64,000 nucleotides of DNA from Streptomyces sp. DT2A-34 (GTDB lineage: Bacteria > Actinomycetota > Actinomycetes > Streptomycetales > Streptomycetaceae), in NCBI RefSeq assembly GCF_030499515.1, contig NZ_JASTWJ010000001.1, positions 7,854,001 to 7,918,000 of the forward strand, read 5' to 3'. Within the stretch, counting starts at the first letter, position 1. Each line of letters starts with the position of its first letter. This document shows positions 22,803 through 30,498 of the stretch, piece by piece. Made by a program: the position numbers and the translations under genes. The notes under the pieces are model-generated. The model was not told where the DNA came from and ran no database searches. It saw only the letters and a list, made by a program, of their open reading frames with translations.

Positions 22803-22859
22803 CCTCGGGGCTCCTTGAGTGATAGGCCGCGTGTGTGCACGGTATTCACATTCGTGGAC

Positions 22860-22889
22860 AAGTTAAGGATCACGAGCCCTGCGAGTCAA
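22860..22889 (-). promoter_or_regulatory. promoter of the uronate dehydrogenase gene
   Basis: On the minus strand TTGACT (22889-22884) and TAACTT (22865-22860) are separated by 18 bases. This is a good match to the housekeeping sigma consensus, about 60 bases before the start codon. On the other strand TATCCT (22931-22936) may be the -10 for the divergent dehydratase gene. Confidence 0.6.
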
Positions 22890-22979
22890 GGGTGGTGTAG
22901 GCGATTTTCATAACCATAAACTCTGATCAGTATCCTGCACCGTTCCTGTAAGTTTCCGTACTCGCCCCAGGGAGAGCCC

Positions 22980-23933
22980 GTGACGCCAGCCCCCCTCGCC
23001 GCACGCCTCAGCATCCCCGGCGGGCCGCTGTTCTTCCCCGTCACCGCCTACGGCCCCGATGGCTCGGTCGACCTCGACACCTACCGCACCCACGTGCGCC
23101 GAGGAGTCGAGGCAGGGGCCGCCGCCGTGTTCGCGTGCTGCGGCACCGGGGAGTTCCACGCGCTCACGCCCGAGGAGTTCGAGGCGTGCGTGCGGGCGGC
23201 CGTCGAGGAGGCGGCGGGACGTGTGCCGGTCGTCGCGGGCGCCGGGTACGGCACCGCCCTCGCCGTGCGGTACGCGCGGCTCGCCGAGGCGGCCGGAGCG
23301 GACGGGCTGCTCGCCATGCCGCCGTATCTCGTCGTCGCCGGGCAGGAGGGGCTGCTGCGGCACTACAAGGAGATCGCCGCGGCGACCGCGCTCCCCGTCA
23401 TCGTCTACCAGCGCGACAACGCCCTGTTCACCCCGGACACCGTCGTCGAACTGGCCCGCACGGACGGGATCATCGGGCTCAAGGACGGCCTCGGCGACCT
23501 GGACCTGATGCAGCGGATCGTCAGCGCCGTACGCACCGAGGTCCCCGGCGACTTCCTCTACTTCAACGGCCTGCCCACCGCCGAACAGACCCAGCTCGCC
23601 TACCGGGCCATCGGCGTCCCGCTCTACTCCTCCGCCGTGTTCTGCTTCGCCCCCGAGATCGCCCTCGCCTTCTACCGGGCGCTGGAGGCCGGTGACGACA
23701 CGACGGTGAACCGCCTCCTGGACGGCTTCTACCGCCCGTTCGTCGAGCTGCGCGCCCAGGGCCGCGGATACGCCGTCGCCCTCGTCAAGGCCGGCGTACG
23801 GCTGCGCGGGCCGGCCGTGGGGGAGGTCCGGCCTCCGCTGCACGAGCCGAGCGAGGATCATGTCAAGCAGCTCGCCGAGGTGATCGAGCGCGGATACGCG
23901 CTGCTGGAGAAGGAGCCGGAGGACACCAAGTGA
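22980..23933 (+). CDS. kdgD: 5-dehydro-4-deoxyglucarate dehydratase
   Basis: 317 residues from GTG with GGGAGAG upstream. It has the DHDPS/NAL (beta/alpha)8 fold: GGPLFFPVTAYGPDGSVD, CCGTGEFHALTPEEF (in place of the GTTGE loop), catalytic Tyr143 (VIVYQRDN) and Schiff-base Lys168 (IIGLKDGLGD). The FHALT and YQRDN variants are those of KdgD. KdgD decarboxylates and dehydrates 5-keto-4-deoxy-glucarate to 2-oxoglutarate semialdehyde. It diverges from udh and is coupled to the next gene (GTGA overlap), forming an oxidative uronate branch. The galactarate dehydratase and semialdehyde dehydrogenase steps are not in this stretch. Confidence 0.9.
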   Translation: MTPAPLAARLSIPGGPLFFPVTAYGPDGSVDLDTYRTHVRRGVEAGAAAVFACCGTGEFHALTPEEFEACVRAAVEEAAGRVPVVAGAGYGTALAVRYARLAEAAGADGLLAMPPYLVVAGQEGLLRHYKEIAAATALPVIVYQRDNALFTPDTVVELARTDGIIGLKDGLGDLDLMQRIVSAVRTEVPGDFLYFNGLPTAEQTQLAYRAIGVPLYSSAVFCFAPEIALAFYRALEAGDDTTVNRLLDGFYRPFVELRAQGRGYAVALVKAGVRLRGPAVGEVRPPLHEPSEDHVKQLAEVIERGYALLEKEPEDTK

Positions 23934-25093
23934 AGGCGTCGACATTCGTCTACCCCTGGGACGTCAACGGAGACCCGGAGGCGCCCGCGAGGATCGCCGC
24001 CCTCGGCGTGCGGCAGGCGACGCTCGCCGCCGCCTACCACTCCACCCGCGCCCTCACCCCCCGCCACCCGCGCCACCGCATCGTCACCGCCGAGCACGCC
24101 GCCGTGCTCTACCCGACGGACGACCGCTGGAAGGGCCGCGAGTTGCGCCCGTACCCGGCGGGGGACTGGGCGCCCGGGGACGCGTACGGCGAGGCGGCCG
24201 CCGCGCTCGCCGACGCCGGCCTGGAGGTGCACACCTGGGTGGTCCTCGCGCACAACTCCCGCCTGGGCGCCGAGCACCCCGACACCTCGGTCGTCAACGC
24301 CTACGGCGACCGCTACCCCTGGGCCCCGTGCATCGCCCAGCCCGCCACGCGCGCGTACCTCGTCGACCTGGCCGCCGAGGCCGCCGTACGGCCCGGGGCG
24401 CGCGGCACCGAGCTGGAGTCCCTCGGCTGGTACGGGTTGCAGCACCTGCACGCACACGACAAGACCGGCGGAGTCCCGCTCGACGACGCCGGGATGTACC
24501 TGATGGCGCTCTGCTTCTGCCCCACGTGCAAGGAGGGCTACGGCGACCAGGGCCTGGACGCCGACGAGCTGGCCGCCGCCGTACGCGCCGCCCTGGAGCC
24601 GCTGTGGCAGGGCGCGGTCGCCGACGAGGGCTGGGCCGGGGTCGAGAAGCAGCTCGGCGAGGCGAACGCGGCGGCCACGCGCGCGTGGCGCGACGAAACC
24701 GCCCGCACACTCCAGGAGTCGGCGGTCCGGGCGGTCCGCGCGGCCGCCCCCGACGGCTTCCAGATCCTGCTGCACGCCGACCCGGTGACGTACCACGTCG
24801 GCGCCAACCCGGGCGTCGACCCCGAGCACATCCTCTCCGTCGCGGACGGCGTCGTCGTGCCCTGCGCGGGCGGCCCCGGCCTGCTGACGCCCTTCGCCGG
24901 GCAGGGCCGCACAGGCTCGGTCATCGCCGCCAACTTCGGTGTCGTCTCCGGGATGGGTGGCAGCCCCGGCACGCTGGCGTCGGACGCGGCACGCGCGCGT
25001 GAGCTCGGAGCCACGGAAATCCGACTCTATCACGCGGGGTTGGCGTCGGACGGGGACTTGGTGGCGGTGCGGGAGGGGCTCGCCGCGCTCTGA
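23930..25093 (+). CDS. uncharacterised protein coupled to KdgD, TIM-barrel-like
   Basis: 387 residues from a GTG that overlaps the kdgD stop. No signal peptide. The opening KASTFVYPWDVNGD and the periodic strands (IAALGVRQATLAAAYHS, LEVHTWVVLAHNSRLG, LESLGWYGLQHLHAH, LHADPVTYHVGANPGVDP) look like a (beta/alpha)8 sugar-active fold. The Cys pair in LCFCPTCKEGYG resembles a small structural motif. I do not recognise a named family; similar proteins are annotated only as alanine-rich or hypothetical in Streptomyces. Coupling to KdgD suggests a role in uronate or aldarate metabolism. The 3' end overlaps the converging MFS gene by 64 bases. Confidence 0.7.
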   Translation: MKASTFVYPWDVNGDPEAPARIAALGVRQATLAAAYHSTRALTPRHPRHRIVTAEHAAVLYPTDDRWKGRELRPYPAGDWAPGDAYGEAAAALADAGLEVHTWVVLAHNSRLGAEHPDTSVVNAYGDRYPWAPCIAQPATRAYLVDLAAEAAVRPGARGTELESLGWYGLQHLHAHDKTGGVPLDDAGMYLMALCFCPTCKEGYGDQGLDADELAAAVRAALEPLWQGAVADEGWAGVEKQLGEANAAATRAWRDETARTLQESAVRAVRAAAPDGFQILLHADPVTYHVGANPGVDPEHILSVADGVVVPCAGGPGLLTPFAGQGRTGSVIAANFGVVSGMGGSPGTLASDAARARELGATEIRLYHAGLASDGDLVAVREGLAAL

Positions 25094-26268
25094 AGCAGCG
25101 GTACGGCCGTCACCAGCCACACCGGGCCCAGGACGGCCAACACGAGCCGTACGTCGAGCAGTTCGACCAACGCCGCCCCCGCGGCCAGCCCGATGGCGTT
25201 CGGCGTGAAGACGAGCGTGTTGGCCGTGGCGGCGGTACGGCCGAGCAGGGCGTCCGGCGTCTCGCGCTGCACGGCGGTGAGCGCGGCGATCAGCACGCAG
25301 GGCAGCCCTACGCCGCTCGCCGCGCTGCAGACCAGGGTCAGTGGCTCGGACGGGATCGCCCGCAGGCCGGCGGCGAGGGCCGTCAGAGCGATGCCGTACG
25401 CGGCGAAACGGCGTTCGCCCAGGCGGCGCAGCGCGGGGCCGGAGAGCAGCCCGATCGCCACCGAGCCGGCGCCCTGGACGGCGTACAGCACACCGGCGTA
25501 CGCGGGCGCGTGCCCGAGGCCGTCGATGACGGCGTAGATCATCGCCCCGTTGAGGCCGGCGAAGAGCATGGTGGTGCCGCCGGCCAGGACGAGGGGGCGC
25601 AGCCGGGGGTGGGTCCAGAGGTGGCGGGCGCCCTCGATGGTCTGCGCCCGCCAGCCGTCGGCCGGCGGCTCTGGCCTGCTCTCGCGGACGCGGAGGCAGG
25701 CGTACAGGCCGGTCGCGACCACGAACGTCACCGCGTCGAGCAGGGCGACACTCGCGCCGCCGTACGCCGCGTAGACGCCCGCGCCGGCCAGCGGGGCGAG
25801 GAGCTTCATGCCCTCGGAGGCCGTCATGCGCAGCCCGTTGAAGTCGCCGAGCAGGGGCGCGGGCACGGCGGAGGCGACGAGGGCGGACTCGGCGGCGTCG
25901 TGGACGACGCCCGCGGTGCCGTAGACGAACAGGACCGCGAAGAGGAGCCAGAGGCGGTCCGGGGAGTCGACGGTGAAGAGGGCGAGCAGGAGGGCGGCCA
26001 GGAGGAGGTTCGCGCCGATCAGCAGCGGTTTGCGGCGGGTGCGGTCGGCGAGCGTGCCGAGGAGCGGGCCGGCCAGGGTGGGTGCCCACATGGCGAGCAT
26101 GCACAGCGCGGCCAGACCGTCGGATCCGGTGAGGTCTTTGACCCATACGCCGGACGCCAGCCACAACGCCGAGGTGCCGAAGCCGGAGACCACGACTCCG
26201 GCGAGGTAGAGGGCGGCGTTGCGGTTGCTCAGGACGCGGGGGAGTGCCCAGGTGGTGGTCGTCGTCAT
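25030..26268 (-). CDS. MFS transporter
   Basis: 412 residues with about 12 hydrophobic segments. A conserved loop between helices 2 and 3 reads PLLGTLADRTRRKPLLIGA, the MFS motif A. Several features resemble drug/enterobactin-exporter-type MFS proteins of actinobacteria (LALFTVDSPDRLWLLFAVLF, DAAESALVASAVPAPLLGDF and GLRMTASEGMKLLAPLAGA). The substrate is unknown; an efflux role is a guess from this resemblance. It converges on the KdgD-coupled gene with a 64-base overlap of coding ends, so it is probably independently regulated. Confidence 0.85.
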   Translation of the reverse strand: MTTTTTWALPRVLSNRNAALYLAGVVVSGFGTSALWLASGVWVKDLTGSDGLAALCMLAMWAPTLAGPLLGTLADRTRRKPLLIGANLLLAALLLALFTVDSPDRLWLLFAVLFVYGTAGVVHDAAESALVASAVPAPLLGDFNGLRMTASEGMKLLAPLAGAGVYAAYGGASVALLDAVTFVVATGLYACLRVRESRPEPPADGWRAQTIEGARHLWTHPRLRPLVLAGGTTMLFAGLNGAMIYAVIDGLGHAPAYAGVLYAVQGAGSVAIGLLSGPALRRLGERRFAAYGIALTALAAGLRAIPSEPLTLVCSAASGVGLPCVLIAALTAVQRETPDALLGRTAATANTLVFTPNAIGLAAGAALVELLDVRLVLAVLGPVWLVTAVPLLQSAASPSRTATKSPSDANPA

Positions 26269-26512
26269 GCCGGACCAGCGTGCGGCTGAGGCGGGGGCGT
26301 ACGGATCGGGGAAGTGCCTTATAGGGCGCCTTCTTCGGTCTGTGCGCCATAGGGCGTGCGAGGGCGTGCGGCAGGTGAACAGTGCGCCAACTCCCTGTGT
26401 GCGACCGTAATTTGGCGATGACTCGGGAGCAGGTCGTAAGGTAATATGCAGGAAAAGAAGCGTTCGCGGTAGTCAAGTGAACCGCGGCTGGACAAGCTTG
26501 AAGGAGGCAATG

Positions 26513-26668
26513 GTGTTCGATCTCCGGACCGAGGCGGAAATGAGGCTGTTCTCGGAAAAGACGGCCAGGGAACTCGCTCTGAAGAAGCAGCGGGAAGAGG
26601 GCGTCGAGTCCGAAGAGACCACGACCACGGAGACGTCGGCCGCCATTGCCGCGGAGCCGGTCGGCTGA
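26513..26668 (+). CDS. small hypothetical protein (51 aa)
   Basis: 51 residues from GTG 26513 (ATG 26510 also possible), with a strong AAGGAGG at 26501-26507; the spacing favours the GTG. A promoter may be TGACTC (26419-26424) - 17 bases - TAATAT (26442-26447). The protein is a charged helix (LRTEAEMRLFSEKTARELAL, KKQREEGVESEE) followed by a Thr/Ala-rich tail, with no Cys, signal or membrane segment. It resembles no family I know. The upstream DNA (26269-26512) is less GC-rich than its surroundings and otherwise empty. Confidence 0.5.
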   Translation: MFDLRTEAEMRLFSEKTARELALKKQREEGVESEETTTTETSAAIAAEPVG

Positions 26669-26742
26669 CAGCCTGCTCGGAGTACGGTGACGGTCCGTCG
26701 GATTCTCGGCGGGCCGTTTCGGCTGTCCGGAAAGGGGACCCG

Positions 26743-27174
26743 ATGAGGACCCTGCACTTCGGCCTTCGCGTCGCCGACCTCGACCGATCGCTCGCGTTCT
26801 ACACGGCCGTCGGCTATGAGGTGATCGGCAGCGTCCCCGACACCCCGTTCGGAAGCCTGACCATGCTGAAGCTCCCCGGCGACGAGTTCGTCAGCATCGA
26901 ACTCGTCCACGATGCCGCCGGCGGATACACGGCCGAGGTCGACACCGGTAACAGAAGCGTCCTCAACCATTTCGTCATCAAGGCGGAGTCGATGACGGCC
27001 ACTCTCGGCGAACTCGCCGCGCAGGGCATCGACGCCGAGGCGCCCGTATCGCCGGACGGTTCGGACGACTTCCTGACGGCATGGCTCACCGATCCGGACG
27101 GCAACCGGATCGAGCTGGTCCAGTGGCCGGCGGGACATCCCGACGGCATCACGGGCGCCGACTGGACGGAATGA
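26743..27174 (+). CDS. VOC-family (glyoxalase/dioxygenase fold) protein
   Basis: 143 residues, with AAGGGG before the ATG. Paired beta-alpha-beta-beta-beta modules are seen: LHFGLRVADLDRSLAFYTAV, MLKLPGDEFVSIELVHD, then VLNHFVIKAESMTATLGELA and WLTDPDGNRIELVQW. Metal-ligand candidates are His5, the Glu of IELVHD, His near LNHF, and Glu of IELVQW, as in lactoylglutathione lyase-like enzymes. The length is that of single-chain VOC proteins, which function as dimers. The substrate is not predictable; it stands alone. Confidence 0.85.
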   Translation: MRTLHFGLRVADLDRSLAFYTAVGYEVIGSVPDTPFGSLTMLKLPGDEFVSIELVHDAAGGYTAEVDTGNRSVLNHFVIKAESMTATLGELAAQGIDAEAPVSPDGSDDFLTAWLTDPDGNRIELVQWPAGHPDGITGADWTE

Positions 27175-27363
27175 GTCCCGGGCCGCGAGCGGGCGCGTGA
27201 ACGCGGGCCCGGCGGGAATCCGTCCAGGCGGGACGCTCCGCCCTACGCCAGAGGCCCACCCCACCCCACCCCACCCCGCCGACAAACCTCGTCGGCGCCA
27301 CCGATGAGTTTCGCGACCCCCGACGGTCCACCTCTCAGGAACACGTCTGTGAGGAGCCGCCCC

Positions 27364-27951
27364 ATGACCGACACGACCCTCGACCTCGGACCGCAGGCCC
27401 GCATCGTGGCCCGTCTCGCGGAGGGCGTCACCGACGAGCAGCTCTCGGCGCCGACGCCCTGTCCCGACATGGCGGTGCGCAATCTGCTGGGCCACCTGAT
27501 CGGCCTGGCCGTCGCCTTCCGTGACGCCGGGCGCAAGGATCTGGGCGTCACGACCGACACCAGCCCCGAGGCGGCCGTACCGGACATCGGGCCGGGCTGG
27601 CGTGAGGAGCTGCCCAAGGTGCTCGACGAACTGGCCGAGGCGTGGCGCGCCCCGGACGCATGGGCCGGCATGACCCGTGCCGGCGGCGTGGACCTGCCCG
27701 GCGCGGTGGCGGCGGCGGTGGCCGTGGACGAGCTGGTGATCCACGGCTGGGACCTGGCCGTGGCCACGGGCCTGCCGTACGCCCCGGACCCGGCCGCCCT
27801 GAAGTCGTCGTACGACTTCCTCCGCGCCGCCGCCGACGAGGGCGACCGGGGCGGCGGCATCTTCGGCCCGGTCGTTCCGGTGCCGGAAGGCGCGCCGCTG
27901 CTGGACCGGGCCGTGGGGCTCAGCGGGCGGGACCCGGGCCGGGCGCCGTAA
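27364..27951 (+). CDS. TIGR03086/DinB-type maleylpyruvate isomerase N-domain protein
   Basis: 195 residues. The ATG at 27364 has GAGGAG upstream; the earlier in-frame start at 27304 lacks one. The pattern is the mycothiol-dependent DinB-like four-helix bundle: LSAPTPCPDMAVRNLLGHLI then GLAVAFRDAG, and VAVDELVIHGWDLAVATGLP. The His in GHLI and the His in IHGWD are the usual metal ligands. Such proteins probably act as thiol (mycothiol) S-transferases or isomerases in the cytoplasm. No partner gene suggests its substrate. Confidence 0.8.
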   Translation: MTDTTLDLGPQARIVARLAEGVTDEQLSAPTPCPDMAVRNLLGHLIGLAVAFRDAGRKDLGVTTDTSPEAAVPDIGPGWREELPKVLDELAEAWRAPDAWAGMTRAGGVDLPGAVAAAVAVDELVIHGWDLAVATGLPYAPDPAALKSSYDFLRAAADEGDRGGGIFGPVVPVPEGAPLLDRAVGLSGRDPGRAP

Positions 27952-27991
27952 TCCCGGGCGCACCGAGGCGGCGGGGGCATACGCTCCCCGC

Positions 27992-28756
27992 ATGTCCGCC
28001 CGCATGCCCCTCACCCTCACCGTCCTCGGCACCGCATCGCCGCACCCCGGCCCCGGGCGCCCCTGCTCCGGCTATCTGGTGCGCGGAGGAGGGGCCGAGG
28101 TGTGGGTGGACGCCGGGACCGGGACCTTCGCGGAGTTGCAGCGGCATACGAATCCGGCACAGCTCAGTGCTGTCTGGATCTCCCACCTCCACGCCGATCA
28201 CCACGCCGATCTGCTCGCCGCGTTCTACGGGCTGGCCTATGGCGGGCTCACGCCGGACGCGCCCATTCCGGTCTACGCCCCGGCGGATTGCGCGCAGCGT
28301 CTCGCCGGGTTCTTCGGGCAGCCGGACGCCGGGTTCCTGAGCGGCGTCTTCGACTTCCATGCCCTGTACGACGGCCACACCGCCCGGCACGGCGACCTGC
28401 TGCTCACCTCGCGTGCCGTCGTGCACGACGTCGAGGCCTACGGGCTGCGGGTGGAAAGCGGCGGGCGGGTTCTCGCGTACTCCGGGGACAGTGGTCCCTG
28501 CCCCGCGCTCACCGAACTCGCCCGCGACGCCGACCTGTTCCTGTGCGAGGCCGACATCGACGAGCATCGCGATGGCGAACAGGTTCACCTAACGCCCGAG
28601 GGCGCCGGAGCCACCGCCCGCCGGGCGGGCGTACGGGAGCTCGTCGTCACCCATGTCGGGCCCACGCTCACCCCGCGAGCGGCGACCTCCCGCGCCGCCG
28701 CGGTCTTCGGCGGGCCCACCCGCACCGCGTGTGAAGGCCACATCCTGCACATCTGA
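27992..28756 (+). CDS. MBL-fold metallo-hydrolase
   Basis: 254 residues. The metallo-beta-lactamase motifs are complete: LTLTVLGTASPHPGPGRPCS, HLHADHHADL (H-x-H-x-D-H), the His of VVHDVEAYGLRV, the Asp of VLAYSGDSGPCPAL, LFLCEADI, and the final His in ELVVTHVGP. The arrangement is like RNase Z/ElaC-type or ribonuclease-like MBL proteins of the short form, which bind two metals. The substrate is unknown; cytoplasmic. It is a monocistronic gene ending 36 bases before a promoter region. Confidence 0.85.
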   Translation: MSARMPLTLTVLGTASPHPGPGRPCSGYLVRGGGAEVWVDAGTGTFAELQRHTNPAQLSAVWISHLHADHHADLLAAFYGLAYGGLTPDAPIPVYAPADCAQRLAGFFGQPDAGFLSGVFDFHALYDGHTARHGDLLLTSRAVVHDVEAYGLRVESGGRVLAYSGDSGPCPALTELARDADLFLCEADIDEHRDGEQVHLTPEGAGATARRAGVRELVVTHVGPTLTPRAATSRAAAVFGGPTRTACEGHILHI

Positions 28757-28785
28757 GGAAACCTCAACTTCCTTTGTAAGAAGCA

Positions 28786-28813
28786 TTGACGAAACATGCG
28801 CCCCCTCTTACCT
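28786..28813 (+). promoter_or_regulatory. promoter of the GntR-dehydratase operon
   Basis: TTGACG (28786-28791) and TTACCT (28808-28813) with a 16-base spacer, about 110 bases before the GntR start codon. Confidence 0.5.
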
Positions 28814-28856
28814 TCATCGCGTCGTACTTCGTACGTCATATATGAGACGCGATACG

Positions 28857-28883
28857 TGAGATCCCATACCTGAGATCCCATAC
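28857..28883. promoter_or_regulatory. direct repeats upstream of the GntR gene
   Basis: TGAGATCCCATAC occurs at 28857-28869 and again at 28871-28883, with the related GAGACGCGATAC just upstream. They lie between the promoter and the GntR start, where an autoregulatory operator would be expected. Confidence 0.5.
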
Positions 28884-28924
28884 GCGAGGTCGATCCCGAT
28901 CCCGCGAAGATCCGAGAGGCGCGC

Positions 28925-29593
28925 ATGACCTCTGTGCCCACGCCGATCCCCTCCCGCACGCAGTACGTGCTGGAGGAGATCAAACGCCGCATCCTCACCG
29001 GGCAGTTGACGCCAGGTCAGGCCCTGGTGGAGACCGAGCTCGCCGCGCAGTTCGGGGTGTCGAAGACCCCGGTGCGCGAGGCGCTCAAGACGCTGGCCGG
29101 GACCGGGCTGGTCGTGATGAGCCAGTACAAGGGCGTCACGGTGCGCATGGTGGACGCGGACATGGCGCGCGAGGTCTACGACGTACGGCTGCTGCTGGAG
29201 CCCGAGGCTCTGCAGCGGGCGGTCAGGCGTGGGGCCTCCCTCGATGCCGCCCGGGATGCCCTGACCCGCGCCGACGCGGCCGACGACACCGCCGAACGCT
29301 CCCTCGCGAACCGGGAGTTCCACCGCGCCCTCTACCTGCCGTGCGGCAACCCGCTGCTCGGCCGGATGCTCGACGAGGTCCGCGACCAGGCCGCCCTGGT
29401 GTCCGCCGTCGCCTGGGCCGCCTCGCCCTCCTGGGAACGGGAGGCCGGCGAGCACCGGGAGATCCTGCGGCTCGCGCTCGAAGGGGACGCGGACGGCGCC
29501 GCGCGCGCCCTGCACGCCCACATCGCGTCGTTCGTCGAGCGGGCCTTCCCCGAAGCGGGTTCCGAGGCCCAGGGAGAGGACGGTCCGGCATGA
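28925..29593 (+). CDS. GntR-family regulator (FCD domain)
   Basis: 222 residues. The winged helix-turn-helix at about 10-72 reads VLEEIKRRILTGQLTPGQAL, then LAAQFGVSKTPVREALKTLA and the wing. The FCD all-helical effector domain follows, with Asp/His residues (EVYDVRLLLEPEAL, NREFHRALY, GEHREILRLAL) that hold metal and a carboxylic acid ligand. It overlaps the next gene by ATGA and so probably controls the two dehydratases behind it, perhaps in response to a sugar acid. Direct repeats at 28857-28883 are the likely operator. Confidence 0.9.
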   Translation: MTSVPTPIPSRTQYVLEEIKRRILTGQLTPGQALVETELAAQFGVSKTPVREALKTLAGTGLVVMSQYKGVTVRMVDADMAREVYDVRLLLEPEALQRAVRRGASLDAARDALTRADAADDTAERSLANREFHRALYLPCGNPLLGRMLDEVRDQAALVSAVAWAASPSWEREAGEHREILRLALEGDADGAARALHAHIASFVERAFPEAGSEAQGEDGPA

Positions 29594-30498
29594 CCACGAC
29601 GTTCGAGACCCAACGCACGGCCCTGGCCGACGTGGTGGCGATCCCGGTGACCCCGTTCGCCGAGGACGGCCGCGTCGACCAGGACGTCCACCGGGCCCTG
29701 CTGCGTCGTCTCCTCGACGGGGGCATCACCACCCTCACCCCCAACGGCAACACCGGCGAGTTCTACGCCCTCACCCCCGAGGAGCGCCGCCTCGTCACCG
29801 AGTGGACCGTCGACGAGGCCGGCGACCGCGCCGTCATCCTCGTCGGTGTCGGCCACGACGTGCCCACGGCCATCGCCTCCGCCCGCCACGCCCGCGACCT
29901 CGGCGCCCAGATGGTGATGGTCCACCAGCCCGTCCACCCGTACGTCTCCCAGAACGGCTGGGTCGACTACCACCGCGCCATCGCCGAGGCCGTGCCCGAG
30001 CTCGGCGTCGTGCCGTACATCCGCAACGCCCAGCTCAGCGGCGCGCGCCTCGCCGAACTCGCCGACGACTGCCCGAACGTCATCGGCGTGAAGTACGCCG
30101 TACCGGACGCCGCCAAGTTCGCGGCCTTCGCCCGTGACGCCGGGCTGGAACGCTTCGTGTGGGTCGCCGGGCTCGCCGAGCCCTACGCCCCCTCGTACTT
30201 CTCCGCGGGCGCCACCGGCTTCACCTCCGGACTCGTGAACGTCGCCCCGGCCGTTTCGCTGAACATGATCGAAGCGCTTCGATCCGGGGACTACCCGGCC
30301 GCGATGAAGGTCTGGGAGCAGATCCGCCGCTTCGAGGAACTGCGGGCCGCGAACGGCTCCGCCAACAACGTCACCGTCGTCAAGGAGGCCCTCGCCTCCC
30401 TCGGCCTGTGCCGCCGCGACGTCCGTCCGCCGAGCCGGCACCTGCCCGAGGACGAGCGCGCCGAGGTCGCCGCGATAGCCGCCGGGTGGTCGATGTGA
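29590..30498 (+). CDS. DHDPS/NAL-family sugar-acid dehydratase (2-keto-3-deoxy-L-arabinonate dehydratase-like)
   Basis: 302 residues. It has a (beta/alpha)8 aldolase-superfamily fold with DVVAIPVTPFAEDGRVD, PNGNTGEFYALTPEERR, Tyr143 (VVPYIRN) and Schiff-base Lys168 (NVIGVKYAV). The loop 'NGNTGEFYALT' resembles KdgD and KDA dehydratases more than DapA. It overlaps the IlvD/Edd dehydratase gene (stop TGA inside GTGA), so the two act in one pathway. A natural reading is dehydration of 2-keto-3-deoxy-pentonate to 2-oxoglutarate semialdehyde after an L-arabinonate dehydratase. A KdgD-like activity is an alternative. Confidence 0.8.
   Translation: MTTTFETQRTALADVVAIPVTPFAEDGRVDQDVHRALLRRLLDGGITTLTPNGNTGEFYALTPEERRLVTEWTVDEAGDRAVILVGVGHDVPTAIASARHARDLGAQMVMVHQPVHPYVSQNGWVDYHRAIAEAVPELGVVPYIRNAQLSGARLAELADDCPNVIGVKYAVPDAAKFAAFARDAGLERFVWVAGLAEPYAPSYFSAGATGFTSGLVNVAPAVSLNMIEALRSGDYPAAMKVWEQIRRFEELRAANGSANNVTVVKEALASLGLCRRDVRPPSRHLPEDERAEVAAIAAGWSM

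Noticed and set aside
22803..22979. Operator in the udh-kdgD promoter gap
   Set aside because: The CACG...CGTG arms are only four bases; no convincing dyad could be supported beyond the promoter elements reported.
27256..27290. CCCCACCCCACCC tract as a possible short tandem repeat array or CRISPR-like element
   Set aside because: Only a few 5-base units without spacers; simple sequence only.
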